DNA of 17,575 bases, taken from contig JAHHQS010000079.1 of NCBI GenBank assembly GCA_020026285.1, forward strand, positions 1 to 17,575, in the 5' to 3' direction. Each line of letters begins with the position of its first letter. Position 1 is the first letter of the stretch. This document shows positions 8,222 through 16,217 of the stretch, piece after piece. A program made the position numbers and the translations under genes. The notes beneath the pieces are model-generated. The model was given only the letters and a program-made list of their open reading frames with translations. It ran no database searches and was not told the origin of the DNA. Source of the stretch: Parabacteroides sp. (GTDB lineage Bacteria > Bacteroidota > Bacteroidia > Bacteroidales > Tannerellaceae).

Positions 8222-9874
8222 ATGTTTTGTCGAGTGAAAAATATCGGAATAGGGAAATACCTGTTTTTATTATTGGTACTTTGTTGTACTTTTTTTGTCA
8301 ATAATGATGCTATCTTTGTTGACATTATGGAATCGCGTAATATGATTACTGCGCGTGAGATGGTGTATGACAATAATTGGCTGACTCCAACGATGAACGG
8401 GACTCTTCGTTTAGAAAAACCTCCTTTACCAACCTGGATCTCTGCTGTTGTTGAATATATTAGTCCGGATAATTTAGGTTTGCAACGGGCTATGGCTGGA
8501 TTGGCTGCCATATTATTGGCATTCTATCTTTATTTGTTGGCCAAAGAACTGATTCGTGATAAGTTATATGCATTCGTTTCTGTATTGGTTCTATGTACAT
8601 CCTATAATATTGTTTTGATGGGGCGAACAGCTTCGTGGGATATTTATTGCCATGCATTTATGTTAATGGCAATCTATTATTTATATAGAATCTTTCAATC
8701 AGAAAAAGCTAAAGGTGAATGGTTCGTAGGAACAGGAGTCGCTTTGGGATTGTCTTTTTTAAGTAAGGGACCTGTCTCTTTCTTTGCTTTGCTATTGCCG
8801 TTTCTTTGTGCTTACTTTTTAATATATCACAGGAGCGATATATTAAAAGGAAAATGGAAAGGTTTGTCATTGGCCATGTTCTTGTTATTGGCAATAGGAG
8901 GCTGGTGGTATATTTATATCTATGTATATCATCCGGAAATGGCCGAATATGTATGGAATAAGGAATCATCATCTTGGAGTAATAAGAATGTTCGTCCGTG
9001 GTATTATTATTGGAAGTTTTTCCTGGAAACAGGAGCTTGGGCTATTCTGGTTATTTTTACATGGTTTGTTCCTTTTTGGAAGAAAAGATTATCTGAAAAT
9101 ACGAAGCCTTATTTGTTAGTTGTAAGTTGGATGTTTTTTGTTGTTATTTTCCTTTCCTTTATGCCAGAGAAGAAAATGCGTTATTTATTGCCGGTATCTA
9201 TTCCTGCAGTATTAAGCGTTTCTTGTCTTTTCTATTATTGGATAAGAAAAATGAATTCAGAGGATAAACTGGCTCGATTGATGTATCGGTTAAATGGAGG
9301 ACTTCTTACTGTTGTCGTATTCTGTTTACCGGTTCTTCTGTATTGGTTCATGCTGAAGGAAGAACGGATTTCGTTAGGTAGTTTTTGTTTGAATTCATGT
9401 CTGTTATGGATTGTAGCTTTGTGGATGTTCTTTTCAGTAAAACAGGTGAAAGCATTATCTTTTCTTGGTAGTGTCGTGGCCTTGTTTACTATGGCGGAAA
9501 TTTTTTTAATGCCATATATCGGAAGTTTTGTTGCGAATCCAGAGAAGAAAAGTATAGCAAATACTCGTCAGATTGAAGAACTCAAATCAATTCCTTTTTA
9601 TTATCCGGCAGGTGATTCTGTTCGGATAGAAATGGTTTATGCAGCTTATAAGAAAATTGAGAAAATAGATCTGAACGATTCAGTAAAGGTGAAGGCTTTA
9701 TTGCCTATTGCTTTGGTGTATGGAGTGGATTTTAAATTGGTTTATCCGGAATGGATTAAAAATAATGCTGTGGTAGAGCCAATAGATATATATGATGATA
9801 ATCCCTGGCCGAAAGGTCATAGACTATATAAGTCTGATTTTATAAAGTGTCTAACAATTATTCGTAATAAGTAG
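8222..9874 (+). CDS. ArnT-like GT-C glycosyltransferase (PMT_2 family)
   Basis: This polytopic membrane glycosyltransferase uses a polyprenyl-phosphate-linked sugar on the periplasmic face. The first periplasmic loop has the family pattern: an acidic VDIMESRNM (compare D-E-A-R in ArnT), then TAREM, NWLTPTMNG and LEKPPLPTW. Ten or more helices follow, with a soluble tail over about the last 90 residues. The frame is open from a TTG at 8150, but that start would place the preceding terminator inside the coding sequence. The ATG at 8222 is chosen; the GTG at 8234 (VKNIGIGKYLF) is nearly as good. One base separates the stop from the next GT2. Lipid A or another surface glycan is a likely acceptor; neither donor nor acceptor is proven. 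Confidence 0.88.
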   Translation: MFCRVKNIGIGKYLFLLLVLCCTFFVNNDAIFVDIMESRNMITAREMVYDNNWLTPTMNGTLRLEKPPLPTWISAVVEYISPDNLGLQRAMAGLAAILLAFYLYLLAKELIRDKLYAFVSVLVLCTSYNIVLMGRTASWDIYCHAFMLMAIYYLYRIFQSEKAKGEWFVGTGVALGLSFLSKGPVSFFALLLPFLCAYFLIYHRSDILKGKWKGLSLAMFLLLAIGGWWYIYIYVYHPEMAEYVWNKESSSWSNKNVRPWYYYWKFFLETGAWAILVIFTWFVPFWKKRLSENTKPYLLVVSWMFFVVIFLSFMPEKKMRYLLPVSIPAVLSVSCLFYYWIRKMNSEDKLARLMYRLNGGLLTVVVFCLPVLLYWFMLKEERISLGSFCLNSCLLWIVALWMFFSVKQVKALSFLGSVVALFTMAEIFLMPYIGSFVANPEKKSIANTRQIEELKSIPFYYPAGDSVRIEMVYAAYKKIEKIDLNDSVKVKALLPIALVYGVDFKLVYPEWIKNNAVVEPIDIYDDNPWPKGHRLYKSDFIKCLTIIRNK

Positions 9875-9875
9875 A

Positions 9876-10604
9876 ATGAATAAAACTTCTGATTATACAT
9901 TGACAATACTGGTTCCGGTTTATAATGAAGAAGACAATATGCAGTCTTTGGAAGATAAACTCTCTGAATATATCAAGCATTCTTCAGTGAAATCATGTGT
10001 GTTGTTTGTCAATGACGGTTCAACAGACAATAGCTTGGAACGGATGATGGATATTTGTAATCGTCTGCCTCACTTTTTCTATTGTAATTTGAAACGAAAC
10101 GGTGGATTAAGTACGGCAATGAAAGCTGGTATTGATCAAGTGGAATCTAAATTGCTTGGTTATATCGATGCCGATTTACAGACTGTTCCGGAAGATTTTG
10201 AAAAATTATTACCATTTACAAACGAATTTCAATTGGTAATGGGGATACGTGCAAAACGGAAAGATTCCTTTTTCAAAAATCTTCAATCTAAAATAGCGAA
10301 TGGCTTTCGTCGGAGAATGACTGGTGATCAGGCTACTGACACTGGTTGTCCGTTGAAGATTGTTCATACAGATTGTGCGAAGAAGATTCCTTTCTTTAAG
10401 GGAATGCATCGTTTCCTTCCTGCCTTGATATTATTGCAAGATGGAAAAATGAAAGAAGTACCGGTTCAACATTTTCCACGTGTGGCTGGTGTTTCTAAAT
10501 ATCATTTATGGAATCGACTGATTTCTCCTTTCGTGGATTGTTTTGCTTATCGATGGATGAAGAAACGGTATATTAATTATCAGATAGATAATAGTAATCT
10601 GTAA
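9876..10604 (+). CDS. GT2 glycosyltransferase, probable polyprenyl-phosphate sugar synthase (ArnC/GtrB/RgtE-like)
   Basis: This 242-residue GT2 enzyme has PVYNEEDN near the N-terminus, NDGSTD (46-51), DADLQ (98-102), DTGCPLKI from about 155, HRFLPAL from about 178 and PRVAGVSKY near 201-209. These match the GtrB/ArnC-type enzymes that load a nucleotide sugar onto undecaprenyl phosphate. Those enzymes usually carry two C-terminal membrane helices; this one ends soon after the SKY motif with no clear helix, so a membrane partner may be needed. Placement directly behind the ArnT-like enzyme and ahead of a small membrane protein supports the role of making its lipid-linked donor. With the epimerase downstream, galacturonate is the best guess for the sugar. 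Confidence 0.88.
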   Translation: MNKTSDYTLTILVPVYNEEDNMQSLEDKLSEYIKHSSVKSCVLFVNDGSTDNSLERMMDICNRLPHFFYCNLKRNGGLSTAMKAGIDQVESKLLGYIDADLQTVPEDFEKLLPFTNEFQLVMGIRAKRKDSFFKNLQSKIANGFRRRMTGDQATDTGCPLKIVHTDCAKKIPFFKGMHRFLPALILLQDGKMKEVPVQHFPRVAGVSKYHLWNRLISPFVDCFAYRWMKKRYINYQIDNSNL

Positions 10605-10618
10605 GAAATGTCTGAATA

Positions 10619-11242
10619 ATGGAAGTGTATTTAATAGGGTTGATAGCTCAAGCCTTTTTCTCAGCCAGAATGTTTATACAATGGATTCTGTCGGAAAGAC
10701 AGAAAAAAATAGTATCTCCGGCTCTCTATTGGATATTTAGTTTGATTGGAGCTTATTTACTATGTATATATGGTTGGTTGCGAAATGACTTCTCTATTAT
10801 TTTGGGACAATTCATCTCATACTATATTTATATATGGAATTTGAAAGAGAAAGGATTATGGAAGAAATTATCTCTGATGTTGCAGGTCCTGCTGGTTTTG
10901 ACACCAATTGCTGCTGCTGCTTTCATATTAAAGGACTGGAGTTCTTTTGTCGATTCCTTTTTCAAGGATGAAAATATTCCTTTGTGGCTAATCATAATGG
11001 GGTCTTTAGGACAGATTATTTTTACACTAAGGTTTGTTTATCAATGGTATATTTCCAGAAAGCAGGGAGAATCATTATTGCCTGTCAATTTCTGGATTAT
11101 TAGTTTGATTGGTTCTTTTACAATTGTGTTATACGGTTTGATTCGTCTTGATCCTATTTTGATTTTAGGACAGGCAACAGGTCTTATTGTATATGGCCGT
11201 AATATTATAATTGGAAAGCGTGAGAAACGGAGGAGTGAATAG
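10619..11242 (+). CDS. Tandem LAB_N (lipid A biosynthesis N-terminal domain) membrane protein
   Basis: This 207-residue membrane protein consists of two copies of a three-helix unit, at about residues 7-74 and 129-196. Matching signatures occur in each copy: RMFIQW and RFVYQW, SPALYWIFSLIG and LPVNFWIISLIG, then YG, a charged residue and an ILGQ helix. The unit resembles the LAB_N domain found at the N-terminus of some LpxB proteins, which is related to PQ-loop/SWEET half-transporters. A duplicated unit gives the 3+3 helix layout of a transporter. Given its place between a polyprenyl-phosphate GT2 and an epimerase, a flippase or membrane-anchor role for the lipid-linked sugar is plausible but inferred. 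It lies 14 bases after the GT2 and 3 before the epimerase. Confidence 0.85.
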   Translation: MEVYLIGLIAQAFFSARMFIQWILSERQKKIVSPALYWIFSLIGAYLLCIYGWLRNDFSIILGQFISYYIYIWNLKEKGLWKKLSLMLQVLLVLTPIAAAAFILKDWSSFVDSFFKDENIPLWLIIMGSLGQIIFTLRFVYQWYISRKQGESLLPVNFWIISLIGSFTIVLYGLIRLDPILILGQATGLIVYGRNIIIGKREKRRSE

Positions 11243-11245
11243 AAA

Positions 11246-12262
11246 ATGAAGATATTAGTTACAGGAGTTGCCGGATTTATCGGTTCGTTTTTGGCAGAAT
11301 CTTTATTGAAACGAGGTGATGAAGTTGTCGGTTTGGATAATTTGAACGATTATTATTCTGTGGCATTAAAGGTGGATCGTTTAAAAAGACTTGGCATAGA
11401 TTGGACGGATGATCAAGAATATGCCGATAGTATCCTTTATGATAAGTTCCGTTTCTGGAAATTAGATCTTTCAGATAAAGAAGGAATAGCAAATTTGTTC
11501 GAACGTGAAAAATTCGATATCGTTTGTAATCTGGCTGCACAGGCTGGGGTCAGATATTCGATAGAAAATCCGGAATCTTATATCCAGTCAAATATTGTTG
11601 GCTTCTTACATATATTGGAAGGATGCAGAAATACGAATGTCAAACATTTCGTTTATGCCAGTTCCAGTAGTGTTTATGGAATGATGGATCATGTGCCTTT
11701 CAAAGAAACTGATCAGGTCGACAAACCGGAAAGTTTGTACGGAGCGACCAAGAAAGCAGATGAATTGATGGCATATTCATATAGTAAATTGTTCTCTTTG
11801 CCGACAACTGGATTACGTTTTTTTACAGTTTATGGACCATGGGGAAGACCAGATATGGCTCCGAATTTGTTTTTAAAGGAAATTATGACAAAAGGAACAA
11901 TTCAAGTGTTTAATCATGGTGATATGCAACGAGATTTTACGTATATTGCAGATGTAATTGATGCAACACTAAAAGTAATAGATAATCCTTCACAGGAAAA
12001 GATTCCTTACAGAATCTATAATGTGGGAAATTCATCACCAGTTGCCTTAATGGATTTTATTCATTTATTAGAGTCTCATGCCGGTCATACAGTGAATAAA
12101 GTCTTTAAAGAGATGCAGCCAGGAGATGTGAAAAAGACATATGCTGATACATCTTTACTTGAAAAAGATGTTCACTATAGGCCGTCGACTTCCATTGAGG
12201 AGGGAACGAGGTCGTTTTACAATTGGTATGTTTCATATTATACAAAAAACGTTTTAAAATAA
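11246..12262 (+). CDS. UDP-glucuronate 4-epimerase family NAD-dependent epimerase
   Basis: This 338-residue short-chain dehydrogenase-fold enzyme begins with the NAD-binding GVAGFIG motif (Gly7, Gly10, Gly13). DNLNDYYS follows strand two, and AAQAGVRYS near 97-105 is characteristic of UDP-glucuronate/UDP-galacturonate epimerases. The catalytic segment has SSSSVYG and Y165-GAT-K169. FFTVYGPWGRPDMA is also typical of this subgroup. It should interconvert UDP-glucuronate and UDP-galacturonate in the cytosol. Its neighbours suggest its product feeds the lipid-linked sugar pathway, as LpsL does for the rhizobial Rgt enzymes. UDP-glucose 4-epimerase is a less likely alternative because of the AGVRYS motif. 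One base separates its stop from the MarC start. Confidence 0.9.
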   Translation: MKILVTGVAGFIGSFLAESLLKRGDEVVGLDNLNDYYSVALKVDRLKRLGIDWTDDQEYADSILYDKFRFWKLDLSDKEGIANLFEREKFDIVCNLAAQAGVRYSIENPESYIQSNIVGFLHILEGCRNTNVKHFVYASSSSVYGMMDHVPFKETDQVDKPESLYGATKKADELMAYSYSKLFSLPTTGLRFFTVYGPWGRPDMAPNLFLKEIMTKGTIQVFNHGDMQRDFTYIADVIDATLKVIDNPSQEKIPYRIYNVGNSSPVALMDFIHLLESHAGHTVNKVFKEMQPGDVKKTYADTSLLEKDVHYRPSTSIEEGTRSFYNWYVSYYTKNVLK

Positions 12263-12263
12263 C

Positions 12264-12914
12264 ATGAATGATTCCGTAATACCTTATGCATTATTGTGCT
12301 TTACTTCATTTTTTACATTGATAAATCCGTTAGGAACAATGCCGGTCTTTTTATCAATGACTATCGGCATGACTCAGAAGGAACGAAAAAAGATCATATT
12401 AAAGGCGACATTGGTGTCTTCGTTGATTATGATATCGTTCACCATTTTTGGACAGTATTTATTTCAAGTTTTTGGTTTGTCTACAAATGGTTTCCGAATA
12501 GCAGGAGGAATTATCATAATGAAAGTCGGATATGATATGCTTCAGGCTCATTACACTCATGTGAAATTGAATGAAGAGGAAAGAAATACGTATATTGATG
12601 ATATTTCAATTACTCCGTTAGCTATTCCGATGTTATGCGGACCGGGAGCAATAGCAAATGGTATTGTGTTAATGGAAGATGCTGAAACGCTTTTTAAGAA
12701 AGTCTTATTGATATCTATTATATTGTTTGTCTTTTTATTGACAGGTTGTATCCTTCGCGCTTCAACGAAACTTGTGAAATGGATGGGCGATACAGGAAAT
12801 AATGTGATGATGAGGTTGATGGGGTTGATTTTGATGGTTCTGGCTGTTGAATGCTTTGTAAGTGGGGCAAAACCGATTATGATTGATATTATTCGGCAGG
12901 CTACAGTTGGATAA
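12264..12914 (+). CDS. MarC family (NAAT) integral membrane protein
   Basis: This 216-residue protein has six predicted helices in two related halves. NPLGTMPVF (21-29) and the later TPLAIPMLCGPGAI (117-130) are the paired family signatures, and FRIAGGIIIMK is also typical. MarC proteins are inner-membrane proteins of uncertain function; a few relatives are linked to amino-acid transport, and the old link to multiple antibiotic resistance was not upheld. It follows the epimerase by one base, so it is likely co-transcribed with the glycan genes, although a functional link is not evident. No clear terminator follows. Confidence 0.92.
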   Translation: MNDSVIPYALLCFTSFFTLINPLGTMPVFLSMTIGMTQKERKKIILKATLVSSLIMISFTIFGQYLFQVFGLSTNGFRIAGGIIIMKVGYDMLQAHYTHVKLNEEERNTYIDDISITPLAIPMLCGPGAIANGIVLMEDAETLFKKVLLISIILFVFLLTGCILRASTKLVKWMGDTGNNVMMRLMGLILMVLAVECFVSGAKPIMIDIIRQATVG

Positions 12915-12992
12915 TCAATAAGAATATTTAACTTTAAAGAGAATATTGAAATTGAACATTTTTATTTTGTGATATGTTATATTTTATATAAA

Positions 12993-13025
12993 ACGTTTAG
13001 GGGAAATAAGGTCTTGTCTAAACGT
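12993..13025. repeat. Inverted repeat in the MarC-PhoH intergenic region
   Basis: ACGTTTAG (12993-13000) and CTAAACGT (13018-13025) form a perfect 8-base inverted repeat around a 17-base spacer. There is no T-run afterwards, so it is a poor terminator. It lies 35 bases before the PhoH start and could be an operator or a leader hairpin for that gene. Confidence 0.45.
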
Positions 13026-13059
13026 CCCAATAGTTTGTTGAACATTAAATGTGAAGGCC

Positions 13060-14385
13060 ATGGGAACAAAGAAAAATTTTATACTTGATACGAATGTCAT
13101 TTTACATGACTACAAGTGCATTGAGAATTTTCAAGAGAATGATATTTATCTTCCGATTGTTGTTTTAGAAGAGTTGGATCGTTTCAAAAAAGGTAGTGAA
13201 CAAATCAATTATAACGCACGTGAATTTGTCCGCGAGTTGGATGCGATTACTTCAAATGACTTGTTTACAAAAGGAGCGTCGCTTGGTCCTAATCAGGGAA
13301 TGCTTCATATCGTTGTAAGTGATACATATGAAGAAGAAGTTGCAAAGGCTTTTACTACAAAAACGGCAGATCATAAAATATTATCTTGTACGTTATCAGT
13401 AGCGAAGAAATTCCCGGATATGAAGACTATTCTGGTTACAAAGGATGTCAATCTGAGGATGAAAGCTCGTTCACTTGGTATTAAGGTGGAAGATTATAAT
13501 ACGGATAAAGTAACGAATGTAGATATCTTTGAGAAATCACAAGAAACCTACGAAGGTGTTGATCCGGATTTGATAGATGAGATGTATTCAAAAGCAGGTG
13601 AAATTAATGCTACAGAGTTGGATTTCTGTGACAAACTGGTCCCGAATGAATGTTTCATCCTGAAGAGTTCTCGAAATTCGATATTGGCTCGCTTTAATCC
13701 ATTTACAGACAAGATAAAGAGAGTTGACAAGACGAATAATTATGGTATTCAGCCTCGAAATGCAGAACAGAGTTTCGCTTTTGAAATACTGAATGATCCT
13801 GAAATCAAGTTGGTCGCTTTGACTGGTAAGGCCGGAACAGGAAAGACTTTATTGGCCTTGGCTTCAGCATTAAAGCAGGCTGATGAATTTAAACAGATTC
13901 TTTTGGCTCGTCCGATAGTTGCTTTGGCAAACAAGGATTTGGGCTTTTTGCCAGGAGATGAAAAACAAAAGGTCGCTCCTTATATGCAGCCGTTGTTTGA
14001 CAATCTGAATGTGATTAAAGGACAGATACCAGTGAACGGACCGGATGCCCGTAAGCTGGAGGAAATGCAAAAGAGTAATCAATTGGTGATCGAAGCATTA
14101 GCTTTTATTCGTGGTAGAAGTTTGTCGGAAACATATTGTATCATCGATGAAGCACAGAATCTGACACCTCACGAAATAAAAACAATCATCACACGTGCCG
14201 GTGAAGGAACGAAGATGGTTTTCACAGGAGATATTCAGCAGATTGATTCTCCTTATTTGGATGCACAAAGTAATGGCCTGGCTTATATGGTTGATAAGAT
14301 GAAAGGTCAGAATTTGTTCGCTCATATTAATTTGGTAAAAGGAGAGCGAAGTCAGTTGTCTGAATTGGCATCCAATTTATTATAA
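13060..14385 (+). CDS. PIN domain-PhoH family ATPase/nuclease (YlaK-like)
   Basis: This fused protein pairs an N-terminal PIN nuclease domain with a C-terminal PhoH ATPase. In the PIN part, FILDTNVILHD gives the first acidic residue, VVLEELDRFK the second, and TKTADHKIL plus VTKDVNLRMKA the later ones. The PhoH part, from about residue 230, has Walker A GKAGTGKT, Walker B IIDEAQN, GDIQQID and a final VKGERS arginine region. Relatives are RNA-directed helicase-nucleases linked to RNA processing or toxin-antitoxin ancestry; the cellular role here is unknown. The frame also opens with a GTG at 13051 (nine bases upstream). The ATG at 13060 is preferred because it directly precedes the conserved PIN strand. 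It is transcribed alone or from its own promoter. Confidence 0.92.
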   Translation: MGTKKNFILDTNVILHDYKCIENFQENDIYLPIVVLEELDRFKKGSEQINYNAREFVRELDAITSNDLFTKGASLGPNQGMLHIVVSDTYEEEVAKAFTTKTADHKILSCTLSVAKKFPDMKTILVTKDVNLRMKARSLGIKVEDYNTDKVTNVDIFEKSQETYEGVDPDLIDEMYSKAGEINATELDFCDKLVPNECFILKSSRNSILARFNPFTDKIKRVDKTNNYGIQPRNAEQSFAFEILNDPEIKLVALTGKAGTGKTLLALASALKQADEFKQILLARPIVALANKDLGFLPGDEKQKVAPYMQPLFDNLNVIKGQIPVNGPDARKLEEMQKSNQLVIEALAFIRGRSLSETYCIIDEAQNLTPHEIKTIITRAGEGTKMVFTGDIQQIDSPYLDAQSNGLAYMVDKMKGQNLFAHINLVKGERSQLSELASNLL

Positions 14386-14397
14386 AATTAATCATTT

Positions 14398-14430
14398 CAT
14401 TAGCCTTGGATTGAAAATCCGAGGCTGATG
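14398..14430 (+). terminator. Strong hairpin after PhoH, probable terminator
   Basis: A 15-base stem (14398-14412 with 14416-14430) with a GAA loop and only two G-T wobbles starts 12 bases after the PhoH stop; its core is GCCTTGGATT with AATCCGAGGC. The following sequence is TATTACTAATAACATTT, so the T-run is poor. It may end transcription or protect the 3' end of the message. Confidence 0.6.
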
Positions 14431-14447
14431 TATTACTAATAACATTT

Positions 14448-14473
14448 GCCTTTATAGGCTTTTTAATTTTTTT
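14448..14473 (+). promoter_or_regulatory. Small hairpin with T-run directly before the fhs start
   Basis: GCCT and AGGC (14448-14451, 14456-14459) with a TTAT loop precede TTTTTAATTTTTTT, which runs up to the fhs ATG at 14474. It looks like a weak terminator or attenuator, but the stem is only four pairs, and AT-rich leaders are usual here. A near-match to the -7 box, AACATTTG (14441-14448), overlaps its start. Confidence 0.3.
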
Positions 14474-16141
14474 ATGAAATCGGATATTGAAATTGCAAGA
14501 GAAACTTCGTTAGTTAATATCAACGAAGTCGCTACAAGGTTAGGAATCCCAGAAGATGAAGTCCAGAACTATGGAAAGTACATGGCCAAAGTACCACTTC
14601 ATTTGATTGATGAAGAAAAAGTTAAAGCTCATAATTTGATTCTGGTAACTGCTATTACACCAACTAAATCAGGAATTGGAAAAACGACTGTATCAATCGG
14701 TCTGGCTTTAGGCCTGAATCGATTGGGAAAGAATGCTGTTGTCGCCTTGCGTGAACCTTCTTTAGGTCCATGTTTCGGTATGAAAGGAGGAGCAGCAGGT
14801 GGAGGTTATTCACAGGTTTTACCTATGGAGAATATTAACTTACATTTTACGGGTGATTTTCATGCGATAACTTCTGCTCATAATATGATTACAGCGTTAT
14901 TGGATAATTATCTTTATCAGAATCGTAGTACAGGTAAAGGATTAAAAGAAATCAAGTGGAAACGGGTATTGGACGTAAATGACAGAAGTCTTCGTTGCAT
15001 TGTGACAGGTTTAGGTCCTAGCGTGAATGGTATTCCAACTGAAAGTGGTTTTGATATTACTCCAGCTTCGGAAATTATGGCCATATTGTGCCTTGCTTCT
15101 GATTTAGAAGACTTGAAACGTCGTATTGGTAATATTTTATTAGGCTTTACATATGATGATAAGCCTTTCACTGTTAAAGATCTTGGTGTTGAAGGTGCAA
15201 TTACTGTCCTTTTGAAAGATGCACTTTCTCCAAATTTGGTTCAGACGACAGAAAATACACCAGCTTTTGTTCATGGCGGTCCGTTTGCTAATATTGCTCA
15301 TGGTTGTAATTCTGTTTTGGCTACAAAGCTGGCTCTTACTTATGGAGATTATGCTATTACAGAAGCAGGATTCGGTGCTGATCTTGGAGCAGAGAAATTC
15401 TTTAATGTAAAGTGTCGCAAGTCTGGCTTATGTCCAAAAGTAACTGTCATTGTTGCTACGGCTCAGAGCTTGAAATTGCATGGTGGTGCTCCAGAAAAAG
15501 AAATCAAACAGCAGAATCTGGAAGCTTTGCAGAAAGGATTCAAGAATCTTGACAGACATATCGAAAACATGCGTCAGTTTGGTCAGCAGGTGATTGTTAC
15601 TTTTAATCGTTTTGCAGAAGATACCGACGAAGAAATTGCATTGATTGAAGCGCACTGTAAGGAAGTTGGCGTTTATTTCGCATTGAATACAGTCTTTGCC
15701 GAAGGAGGTAAAGGAGGAGAAGATTTGGCTCGCCTGGTTGTCGATGTTATTGAAAATCATCCATCAGGACCAATGAAGTTTATTTATGCGGATGAAGATT
15801 CTGTTCGTACAAAAGTAGAGAAAGTAGCTAAGAATCTTTATAAGGCTTCAAGTGTAACTTATACAAACTTGGCTGAAAAGAAGTTGAAGCAGATTGAAGA
15901 ATTGGGTATTTCTCATTATCCTATTTGTATAGCCAAGACTCAATATTCTTTCTCTGCCGATCCAAAAGCATATGGCGCAGCAGAAGGTTTTGAATTAACA
16001 GTTCGTGATGTCGTTATTAATAACGGAGCGGAAATGATTGTCGTTATCATGGGTGAAATCATGCGTATGCCAGGTTTGCCAAAAGTTCCGCAGGCACAGC
16101 ATATTGATATTGTAAATGGCTTGATTGAAGGATTAAGTTGA
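14474..16141 (+). CDS. fhs: Formate-tetrahydrofolate ligase
   Basis: This 555-residue cytosolic enzyme makes 10-formyltetrahydrofolate from formate, tetrahydrofolate and ATP, feeding one-carbon metabolism. Length and motifs match the family: the nucleotide-binding loop [11 protein letters not shown] (62-72), [19 protein letters not shown] (93-111), then [10 protein letters not shown], and later [26 protein letters not shown] and the terminal [15 protein letters not shown]. The ATG at 14474 follows a T-rich leader with no Shine-Dalgarno site, as is common in Bacteroidetes. It appears monocistronic: hairpins lie on both sides, and the next gene is convergent. Identification is secure. Confidence 0.97.
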   Translation: MKSDIEIARETSLVNINEVATRLGIPEDEVQNYGKYMAKVPLHLIDEEKVKAHNLILVTAITPTKSGIGKTTVSIGLALGLNRLGKNAVVALREPSLGPCFGMKGGAAGGGYSQVLPMENINLHFTGDFHAITSAHNMITALLDNYLYQNRSTGKGLKEIKWKRVLDVNDRSLRCIVTGLGPSVNGIPTESGFDITPASEIMAILCLASDLEDLKRRIGNILLGFTYDDKPFTVKDLGVEGAITVLLKDALSPNLVQTTENTPAFVHGGPFANIAHGCNSVLATKLALTYGDYAITEAGFGADLGAEKFFNVKCRKSGLCPKVTVIVATAQSLKLHGGAPEKEIKQQNLEALQKGFKNLDRHIENMRQFGQQVIVTFNRFAEDTDEEIALIEAHCKEVGVYFALNTVFAEGGKGGEDLARLVVDVIENHPSGPMKFIYADEDSVRTKVEKVAKNLYKASSVTYTNLAEKKLKQIEELGISHYPICIAKTQYSFSADPKAYGAAEGFELTVRDVVINNGAEMIVVIMGEIMRMPGLPKVPQAQHIDIVNGLIEGLS

Positions 16142-16156
16142 TATAGTAACGATAAG

Positions 16157-16200
16157 TAAAAAAGAAACACCGATTAAGTATTACTTAACCGGTGTTTTTT
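16157..16200. terminator. Bidirectional terminator between fhs and the thioredoxin-like gene
   Basis: AAACACCGATTAAGT (16165-16179) pairs with ACTTAACCGGTGTTT (16183-16197) around an ATT loop with one A-C mismatch. A T-run follows on the plus strand (to 16200). An A-run (16158-16163) precedes it, giving a T-run on the minus strand. It can therefore end both convergent transcripts. Confidence 0.88.
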
Positions 16201-16217
16201 AATAAATTGTGTTTCTC

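Noticed and set aside
12961..12990. TTATTTTG near 12962-12969 as a promoter for the PhoH gene
   Set aside because: It misses the key A of the -7 box and has no -33 element at a proper distance.
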